Shown: in pieces, positions 6,811-12,026 of the stretch
Position numbering within the stretch: the stretch's first letter is position 1
Layout of the letters: the number at the start of each line of letters is the position of its first letter
NCBI GenBank assembly: GCA_044358815.1
Contig: JBIKNH010000140.1
Span: 1-12,026 of the forward strand
Origin: JBAXSK01 sp044358815
GTDB taxonomy: Bacteria > Cyanobacteriota > Cyanobacteriia > Pseudanabaenales > Pseudanabaenaceae
Length of the DNA: 12,026 nt
Direction of reading: 5' to 3'
Notes under the pieces: model-generated
The model's input: the letters and a program-made list of their open reading frames with translations, nothing else
The model's database searches: none
Told to the model about the DNA's origin: nothing
Program-made: the position numbers and the translations under genes

Positions 6811-7392
6811 CTACAAAAACTTATGTAATTCCACTCCGTCCCGTCCGTCATGGCTCAACAAAAAGGCTTTGATCTGTTCATCCTTTGCCGTTGGCACAAC
6901 CCGCCCCACATAATCCGGCTGAATCGGTAACTCACGATGTCCCCGATCGACCAAAACCGCTAACCGCACATCTTTGGGTCGTCCATAGTCATTAATGGCA
7001 CTCAATGCCGCGCCAATGGTCCGACCGCTAAAAATTACATCATCCACTAAAACTACGTGCTTACCGTTCAAATCCACAGGAATCTCAGTTTTACTAGGGG
7101 CACGCATTCCAATCTGATCTAAATCATCCCGATAAAAAGTAATGTCCAATGCACCGGTGGGCACTGCAACCTGTTCCAGGGTTTGAATTTGTTTCGCCAA
7201 CAAATAACTTAGGGGCACACCTCTGGTAGGAATACCAAGCAACACCACGTTCTCTAAAAGACCGCAACCCTCCACTATCTGCGATGCCAGACGATTTACG
7301 GTACGTCTTAGTTCATCTGCGGATAGCAGTTCAATAACTTTAGGCGTTGCACTGGGGGGAGTACCAATGGGGTGAGAATCGGCGTGCTGCAT
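6811..7392 (-). CDS. pyrR: Bifunctional pyr operon regulator / uracil phosphoribosyltransferase PyrR
   Basis: PyrR belongs to the type I phosphoribosyltransferase family; in many bacteria it binds pyr mRNA leaders in response to UMP and also makes UMP from uracil and PRPP. The 193-residue product has the PRPP-binding loop VVLVDDVIFSGRTIGAAL (about residues 113-130). It also has the PyrR-typical GIPTRGVPL, ITFYRDDL and LAVLVDRGHRELPIQPDYVG blocks. The start at 7392 gives the usual family length (about 180). An ATG at 7482 adds 30 residues that look unlike PyrR, yet it has GAGG 7 nt upstream, so this longer form cannot be excluded. No pyrimidine biosynthesis gene is adjacent. Whether cyanobacterial PyrR regulates by attenuation is not shown by this sequence. 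The family call is very secure. Confidence 0.93.
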   Translation of the reverse strand: MQHADSHPIGTPPSATPKVIELLSADELRRTVNRLASQIVEGCGLLENVVLLGIPTRGVPLSYLLAKQIQTLEQVAVPTGALDITFYRDDLDQIGMRAPSKTEIPVDLNGKHVVLVDDVIFSGRTIGAALSAINDYGRPKDVRLAVLVDRGHRELPIQPDYVGRVVPTAKDEQIKAFLLSHDGRDGVELHKFL

Positions 7393-7505
7393 TGTAACGA
7401 TATTCCCAAAAATTAAGCCGAACTTATAGGACTGTCGGAGCACTACCATAACCAAAGCAACGGAGATCATGGGGCTGATCATGGGTCTACCTCACGGACT
7501 ACTCA

Positions 7506-7534
7506 AAAGTCACAGGACCCGAAAGTCGCAGGAC
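7506..7534. repeat. Short tandem direct repeat, 16-bp period
   Basis: AAAGTCACAGGAC (7506-7518) and AAAGTCGCAGGAC (7522-7534) differ at one base. They lie just upstream of the alternative PyrR start. The role is unknown. Confidence 0.6.
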
Positions 7535-7571
7535 GACTGGAACGCCACGCTCTCCGATGCATGATCACAGG

Positions 7572-7595
7572 CTGACGTAGAGCCTGACATAGAGC
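7572..7595. repeat. Tandem 12-bp direct repeat, two copies
   Basis: CTGACGTAGAGC (7572-7583) is followed directly by CTGACATAGAGC (7584-7595), with one mismatch. This could be replication slippage or a paired protein-binding site. Confidence 0.6.
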
Positions 7596-7809
7596 AACAT
7601 CGCAAATTTGATGTATCTAAATCCTGTCACCCGTCCGATGGATAGGGCGGGTGCAGAACTGCTCACTCACATTTCTTAAATAAGTGATTTATAGTTTATT
7701 ACTAATAATTATTACAGGTAAAAACTGATAGACTTAGTGTGATCCAATGGTGTTGGCTATCTTGGTCAAATCTCTTTTATCTGAATCTAATCTAATTAGT
7801 ACTCTGTGA

Positions 7810-8178
7810 CTAGTTTGCCTCTGACTTGGCTTCTGCTTCAGATCCCGTTTGGTTCGCAGTATACTTTTGAACGGTGGTTAAAAGGGTGGCTTTAGGCACT
7901 GCACCAACCACTGTATCCACTCGCACCCCGCCTTTAAATATCATCAGAGTGGGAATGCTACGAATGCCATAGTGCTGCGCAATACGAGGATTTTCGTCAG
8001 TATTGACCTTCACCACCTTCAGCTTGGTGTCAAAATCATGGGCAACTTCTTCTACTACTGGGGCAACCATGCGGCAAGGACCACACCAAGGTGCCCAAAA
8101 GTCTACTAAAACTGGCAATTCACTTTTGAGTACTTCTGTCTCAAAAGTGGTATCTGTAACGGCAGTAACTGATGACAT
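7810..8178 (-). CDS. trxA: Thioredoxin
   Basis: This 122-residue thiol-disulfide reductant has the catalytic WCGPC (residues 31-35) and the cis-proline loop SIPT (about 74-77). The full fold is present: VLVDFWAPWCGPCRM, VKVNTDENP, and LMIFKGGVRVDTVVGAVPK. In cyanobacteria m-type thioredoxin is reduced by ferredoxin-thioredoxin or NADPH-thioredoxin reductase and controls carbon metabolism and redox enzymes; it is cytosolic. The chain is about 15 residues longer than the usual 107, because of a polar, acidic tail (about 109-122, NQTGSEAEAKSEAN). ATG 8178 is the only reasonable start; AGGGAG lies 11 nt upstream. The gene has its own promoter and a Yfr1-like RNA further upstream, an arrangement known from other cyanobacteria. 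The call is very secure. Confidence 0.96.
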   Translation of the reverse strand: MSSVTAVTDTTFETEVLKSELPVLVDFWAPWCGPCRMVAPVVEEVAHDFDTKLKVVKVNTDENPRIAQHYGIRSIPTLMIFKGGVRVDTVVGAVPKATLLTTVQKYTANQTGSEAEAKSEAN

Positions 8179-8219
8179 CCTTTGACTAACTCCCTAGGTT
8201 ATAAAAACATGCGTAGTTT

Positions 8220-8247
8220 AGTATACCAGTTACCTGAAGGCATACAA
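8220..8247 (-). promoter_or_regulatory. Predicted trxA promoter
   Basis: On the minus strand TTGTAT (8242-8247) and TATACT (8220-8225) are 16 bp apart. The -10 is preceded by TGG, an extended -10. Transcription would start near 8213, giving a leader of about 35 nt before trxA. Confidence 0.55.
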
Positions 8248-8410
8248 ACAGCATTAAGGGGCATTAAGAAAATGATCAGAAATGTCCCCAGTTCATCATA
8301 GAAAAGATTTCCCGATCTAATTGATTCAAAAAACAACTTAAACCATTAATCTAAATCTATGCATTGGTGAAGAGACATAAAGAAACCGCCTTACCCTGTG
8401 TTTGTATCGC

Positions 8411-8468
8411 AACAGAATAAAGCGGATTGTGGTGTGAGGAGTGAACGGAAACTTTCGTCTCCGCTTAC
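8411..8468 (-). ncRNA. yfr1: Yfr1-like cyanobacterial small RNA
   Basis: The minus strand contains the exact 11-nt motif ACTCCTCACAC (8432-8442), the strictly conserved unpaired core of Yfr1. It follows a hairpin CGGAGAC-GAAA-GTTTCCG (8446-8463, one G-U pair). AAGCGGA (8460-8466) can alternatively pair with TCCGCTT (8420-8426), which is followed by a U-rich end TATTCTGTT. A good promoter predicts a start at G8468 and about 58 nt of RNA, the size known for Yfr1. From memory, Yfr1 is widespread in cyanobacteria, often lies next to trxA (between guaB and trxA), and represses porin-type mRNAs by base pairing in Prochlorococcus. It lies here upstream of trxA on the same strand. The exact 3' end is inferred. 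Confidence 0.88.
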
Positions 8469-8474
8469 TTCTTT

Positions 8475-8504
8475 ATTGTAATCCTTTTTGCCTTGGGGAT
8501 ACAA
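8475..8504 (-). promoter_or_regulatory. Predicted promoter of the Yfr1-like RNA
   Basis: TTGTAT (8499-8504) and TACAAT (8475-8480) lie on the minus strand with an 18-bp spacer. TACAAT matches 5 of 6 of the -10 consensus. The predicted start, 7 nt downstream at G8468, coincides with the 5' end of the foldable RNA. Confidence 0.65.
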
Positions 8505-8652
8505 GTTTTTGAGCTTCTACGACAGGTAATGGGACTAATCCAACATTATGGATGATCAGAGGCTATCCAAAATACACTGAGTTAATGTATTGGCTGATAT
8601 CGGGTGTATATATCAAAAAGCTCGAAGATGTCAAATTACGAAATAAGCTACT
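8505..8652. other. Intergenic stretch between the Yfr1 promoter and the surface-protein terminator
   Basis: I see no gene or clear signal in these 148 bp; a guaB gene, the usual neighbour on this side of yfr1, is not here. It is moderately AT-rich with no long repeat. Confidence 0.5.
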
Positions 8653-8688
8653 AAAAAACTCACCCTCAATCAACTGATCAAGGGTGAG
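8653..8688 (-). terminator. Intrinsic terminator of the SdrD B-like/DUF11 protein gene
   Basis: On the minus strand CTCACCCTTGATC pairs with GATTGAGGGTGAG through 13 bp (two G-U pairs) around the loop AGTT, followed directly by six T and then AG. It lies about 105 bp after the stop codon at 8792 and insulates the Yfr1 promoter from upstream transcription. Confidence 0.88.
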
Positions 8689-8791
8689 CTAGAACGAAAA
8701 GTTGGCTCTAAATTTTTGCGCCTGTGATTGGGATGATGGTCAGACTAATTGGACTGCTAAAACAATTCCTAGATTGACTACCAAACTCTAA

Positions 8792-11700
8792 TTAAGCGCC
8801 ACCGTAGAAGTTGCCCGTAGCATAGAGACTACTACCATTGTTATAGCCATCAAGAACGTTATGGATATTTCTCGCAGACTCAGTTCCAGCTAGGAAGGTA
8901 GTGCTATTCCAAGCGGTAGAACTAGCAGAAACCGCAGAGCCTGAGCTAAAGACATTCCCATGGCTGTTACTAGTAGCTTTGAGCCAATCCACTGCATCAC
9001 CCACATAATCACGAACATCTTTAGCTGTTGAGTTAGTAAGATCCACTGGATTACCAGCAAGGAAATTTAACCAAGTAGCTACCACATCGCGACCGATATC
9101 ATAGCGCTTATCACCGCTGGGATGCTTGCTGGCATCAACCAAAGTGAGGGCTTGACTGATGGAATAGAAGAGGGTGTTTTCACCACTGTCAGTTTTCCCA
9201 TTACGGTTAAAGTCACCGATCAAAATACCAGTTTGGTAAGTGCCAGTTAAAGGATTGAGGGTTTTGCCTGGTTGGGCTGAGTTCGTATAAGGCGCAAAAA
9301 GCAGATCCCCCTTGGGGAAGTTGCTTGTTCCAGCTTGGGAAGGCTCATTACAATTAATGCCATCCCAGAATTTCTGCCACTGGGTATTTTGCCAGAAGCC
9401 AGGAGTCCGGGAGCCAGGACCTGACTGGGTGACTGGAGTAACAGAAACCGTATTGGTATCAGTGGCGCTGTTATTGCTGAGGTTGGTGTCAGTAAATCCA
9501 GTAGGTGCAGTAACTGTCGCCGTATTGGTTAAAGTAGAACTTACAGGGGTTTGTACTACCTTGTTCACATCCAGATAGCGAATCTTGAACTGATCTTCGG
9601 GGGTAGTATCGGCGTAGGAAGCCGCAATGATGATGGTATTACCGACATAGTTACCAGCGTTGACATCCGCCCAACGATCACAGTTAGAAGTGGTGTCATT
9701 GATCTCTGTAAACCCAAAACTATTCAATACAGAATCACTCAGAGCAGTCAAAGTGCCGTTAAAGTTCCCAATCCAGAGAGAAATATCACTGTCATTGACT
9801 ACATGTTGTAGGTAAGCACGATCTAGGACGACAGATTCAGATAACTGGAACAGGACGAAGTTATCACGACCACCGATGTTATCAACGCGATGACTGCTGG
9901 TGGTTTCGCCACTGTCAGTCACCCCTAAACCGCCACTATAACTACCCAGATAGGCATTAGCCCAAGCACCATTAGTACCATCAACACGGCTAAAGGCACG
10001 GGCAGTAAGATTAATGCCACCGCTGCTAAAGGTGCGGGTGTTGCCGTCAGTACCGTCTAGGGCACTGTTACCAGCAAGGTCAAACTCTACCGCACTACCA
10101 AGGGTGGTGGTCGTTGTGGTAGGAGCCGCCACTGTACCTTGCACCGTATAGGTGATACTGCTACCAGTAGCTAAAGTCACATAGTCATTAATGTTGCCTG
10201 TGCCACTGAGTTGGTTATCAGTTGCTCCCGCACTAGCTACGCTGGTCCAAATCACATTGGTCAGGCTGCTAGGCATAATGTCAGTGACTAAGGCATTAGT
10301 GGCGGTCATTGGTCCATTATTAGCTACCACGATGGTATAAGTGATCCTCTGACCATTGGATACTGTGGTTAAGCCATCAGTTTTAGTGACTGATAAATCC
10401 ACAAGATTTTTGATCAAACCCGCATCAATAGTCAGGTTATCGGCAGTACCCACAGTGAAAGCAGCAGTTCTGCCATTCACAGCATCAACCACATCACTGT
10501 CTAGGGTGTCACCGGTTGCATCTGCTCTGGTAAACCCATTAAATCCTGTGGCAGGCTGCACAAACTGGATACTGTAGGTGCTGTTGGGATTAACACTAAA
10601 CTGATACAAACCGTTGGCATTGGTGGTAGTAGTGTCGATTTGTGTTCCACCTTGGTTGAACAGGCGGACAGTCACACCACTCACACCAGACTCACCAGAG
10701 TCCTGTACCCCATTACCATTGGTGTCATACCATACCCGATCCCCAACCTTAACCTTGGACAGAATTGGATCGCTGTCAGTGGCACTGTTGTTGTTGGGAT
10801 TAATGTCAATAAATCCTGTGGGACCAGTTACCGTTGCAGTATTTGTTAGAGAAGAAGACGAGGCTTGAACAACTTTGTTGACATTCAGAGTCTGGATTTT
10901 GAAGTAGTCATCAGGGGTAGTGTCTGCATTAGAAGCGGCAATCACAATGGTATTACCCGCGTAGTTACCAGCGTTGACATCTGCCCAACGCGCACTAGTG
11001 AGAGTGGTGTTATTAACTTCAGTAAAGCCAAAACTATTCAGAACTGCATCACTCAAAGCGGTCAGAGGACTATTGAAATTCCCAATCCAGAGAGATACAT
11101 CACTATCGCAGACCACATATCCCAAATAGGCTTTATCAAGAATCACTGCCTCAGAGAATTGGAACAGGACATAGTTATCACGCCCAGCAGTGTTATCAAC
11201 GGTATGGGTGTTGTTAGCTCCACTACCTTCACCTCTGTCAATGACCCCCAAACCACCACTGTAGCTATTCAGAGAAGCAGTTTCCCAAGCACCATTCGTG
11301 CCGTCAACACGACTGAAGGCTCTGGCTGTCATGGTAATACCGTTATTGGTAAACGTGTTGGTATTACCATAATTAACCGTGTTGTTGTTCCCATTCAGGT
11401 TAAATGTAGCAGCGCTACCTAGTGTGGTAGTCGTAGTGGGAGCTACCACACCTTGCACCGTATAAGTGATGCTGCTACCTGCTGCCAAGGTCACGTAATC
11501 GTTGATATTACCTGTGCCACTGAGTTGGTTATCAGTTGCCCCCACGCTGGCGGCACTAGTCCAAGTCACATTGGTCAAGTTGGTAGGCATAGTGTCGGTG
11601 ACTAAGGCATTGGTGGCAGTCGTATTGCCATTGTTTTTCACCACGATGGTGTAAGTAACCTGCTGACCAGGCATTACAGACGTTAAGCCATTAGTTTTGG

Positions 11701-12026
11701 TGATGGAGAGATCACTACTCGGTCGATATAACCCAGCATCAAGGGTCAGGTTATTTTCCCCAGATGTCAGGGTGACGGTTTGTGTAATGCCATTGACGAC
11801 ATTGGCATCAGAGTCCACGCCATCAGCACCAGCATCGGGATTACTGAACACATAACCTGTAGGAGCCACAAACTGGACTTGGTATTGACCAGGGTTTAAG
11901 CCACTGAAACCATAATTACCATTGGCATCGGTGGTGGCAGTTGTGACGGTATTGCCATTGCCATCAAGCAAGTTCACCGTAATGCCTGCTAAACCAGATT
12001 CACCGCCATCTTGAATACCGTTGGCA
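8792..12026 (-). CDS. Large repetitive surface/secreted-type protein with SdrD B-like and DUF11 domains (5' end outside window)
   Basis: The frame is open to the right edge: 16 codons before the GTG at 11977 read ANGIQDGGESGLAGITV, the start of an SdrD B-like domain, so 11977 is not the real start. In the order of the protein the window shows SdrD B-like 1 (to about residue 85, counted from the GTG), DUF11-type 1 (89-180 and 375-405) split by an inserted domain (about 184-372), SdrD B-like 2 (409-522, VGDRVWYDTNGNGVQDSGES), DUF11-type 2 (527-618 and 815-843) split by a second copy of the insert (about 624-808), and a distinct C-terminal domain (about 850-1061). That last domain begins GSRTPGFWQNTQWQKFWDG and includes an EF-hand-like loop, GDFNRNGKTDSGENTL (921-936). 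Thr/Asn-rich beta-sandwich composition fits a cell-surface or exported protein. No LPXTG, PEP-CTERM or membrane anchor is present at the C-terminus, and the signal peptide must lie upstream. Its function is unknown. Confidence 0.88.
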   Translation of the reverse strand, partial: ANGIQDGGESGLAGITVNLLDGNGNTVTTATTDANGNYGFSGLNPGQYQVQFVAPTGYVFSNPDAGADGVDSDANVVNGITQTVTLTSGENNLTLDAGLYRPSSDLSITKTNGLTSVMPGQQVTYTIVVKNNGNTTATNALVTDTMPTNLTNVTWTSAASVGATDNQLSGTGNINDYVTLAAGSSITYTVQGVVAPTTTTTLGSAATFNLNGNNNTVNYGNTNTFTNNGITMTARAFSRVDGTNGAWETASLNSYSGGLGVIDRGEGSGANNTHTVDNTAGRDNYVLFQFSEAVILDKAYLGYVVCDSDVSLWIGNFNSPLTALSDAVLNSFGFTEVNNTTLTSARWADVNAGNYAGNTIVIAASNADTTPDDYFKIQTLNVNKVVQASSSSLTNTATVTGPTGFIDINPNNNSATDSDPILSKVKVGDRVWYDTNGNGVQDSGESGVSGVTVRLFNQGGTQIDTTTTNANGLYQFSVNPNSTYSIQFVQPATGFNGFTRADATGDTLDSDVVDAVNGRTAAFTVGTADNLTIDAGLIKNLVDLSVTKTDGLTTVSNGQRITYTIVVANNGPMTATNALVTDIMPSSLTNVIWTSVASAGATDNQLSGTGNINDYVTLATGSSITYTVQGTVAAPTTTTTTLGSAVEFDLAGNSALDGTDGNTRTFSSGGINLTARAFSRVDGTNGAWANAYLGSYSGGLGVTDSGETTSSHRVDNIGGRDNFVLFQLSESVVLDRAYLQHVVNDSDISLWIGNFNGTLTALSDSVLNSFGFTEINDTTSNCDRWADVNAGNYVGNTIIIAASYADTTPEDQFKIRYLDVNKVVQTPVSSTLTNTATVTAPTGFTDTNLSNNSATDTNTVSVTPVTQSGPGSRTPGFWQNTQWQKFWDGINCNEPSQAGTSNFPKGDLLFAPYTNSAQPGKTLNPLTGTYQTGILIGDFNRNGKTDSGENTLFYSISQALTLVDASKHPSGDKRYDIGRDVVATWLNFLAGNPVDLTNSTAKDVRDYVGDAVDWLKATSNSHGNVFSSGSAVSASSTAWNSTTFLAGTESARNIHNVLDGYNNGSSLYATGNFYGGA
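9449..10399 (-). repeat. Module copy 2: DUF11-type domain with nested insert
   Basis: Residues 527-843 (DLSVTKTDG to NNSATDTNT). It aligns with copy 1 along its whole length, shifted by 438 residues (1314 bp) at the start. Nearly identical blocks include GATDNQLSGTGNINDYVTL, FSRVDGTNGAW and RWADVNAGNY. The nested insert is at 9554-10108. Confidence 0.85.
10763..11713 (-). repeat. Module copy 1: DUF11-type domain with nested insert
   Basis: Residues 89-405 (DLSITKTNG to NNSATDSDP). The DUF11 frame is interrupted after TVQGVVAPTTTTT and resumes at LTNTATVTGPTGF. The insert (10862-11428) contains AFSRVDGTNGAW, LDKAYLGYVVCDSDVSLWIG and ADTTPDDYFKI. It is the partner of the copy at 9449-10399. 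Confidence 0.85.

Larger units (their letters stand above)
7393..7809. other. Intergenic region between trxA and pyrR
   Basis: There is no convincing gene here. Two short tandem duplications (7506-7534 and 7572-7595) and a CACCCG/CGGGTG hairpin (7628-7633 with 7648-7653, 14-nt loop) stand out. The hairpin has no U-run on either side, so it is not a standard terminator. Any pyrR promoter or leader must lie here; the AT-rich part (7680-7730) contains TATAAA-like hexamers without a good -35. The 7393-7482 part could be the N-terminal extension of PyrR. Confidence 0.5.

Noticed and set aside
7628..7653. CACCCG/CGGGTG hairpin considered as a terminator of trxA
   Set aside because: The loop is 14 nt, the stem only 6 bp, and no U-run follows on either strand.
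10865..11422. 185-codon plus-strand frame antisense to the surface protein
   Set aside because: It mirrors the repeated coding sequence of the nested insert; a similar antisense frame recurs opposite the second copy, as expected from a shadow of repeats.

Overview
The window looks like cyanobacterial chromosome. The evidence is a Yfr1-type small RNA with the motif ACUCCUCACAC upstream of a thioredoxin gene, a perfect HIP1 octamer GCGATCGC (6539-6546) with several near-matches, a CCA-less tRNA-Val, and dispersed CCCCCTTAAAAAGGGGG-type palindromes. I cannot name the species. All genes and the tRNA lie on the minus strand, so transcription runs from high to low coordinates.

Region by region, from low coordinates: (1) 1-3000 is a type I restriction-modification locus, read hsdM (1441-3000), then a small MNT nucleotidyltransferase gene (1127-1435), then a palindromic repeat (940-1054), then a second, divergent copy of the hsdM 3' tail (795-884) that overlaps hsdS by 4 nt; hsdS runs off the left edge. 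No hsdR is inside the window. (2) A tRNA-Val(UAC) lies at 3136-3208. (3) 3432-6471 holds two overlapping genes: a coiled-coil, single-pass membrane protein of unknown function, and a large FAD-dependent oxidoreductase whose N-terminus carries six pentapeptide-like repeats before its export signal. (4) pyrR (6811-7392) and trxA (7810-8178) follow, each with its own intergenic region. (5) A Yfr1-like sRNA (about 8411-8468) with a good promoter sits upstream of trxA. (6) 8792 to the right edge is the C-terminal part of a large secreted-type protein with SdrD B-like and DUF11-type domains, followed by a strong intrinsic terminator.

Housekeeping functions (tRNA, pyrR, trxA, Yfr1) alternate with accessory ones (the type I R-M locus, the repetitive surface-type protein). 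The three observations most worth a second look are the mosaic hsdM/MNT/hsdM-tail/hsdS junction, a roughly 185-residue domain nested inside both DUF11 domains of the surface protein and duplicated with them, and the pentapeptide-like prefix of the FAD enzyme. The Yfr1 call adds an RNA gene that ORF calling alone would miss.
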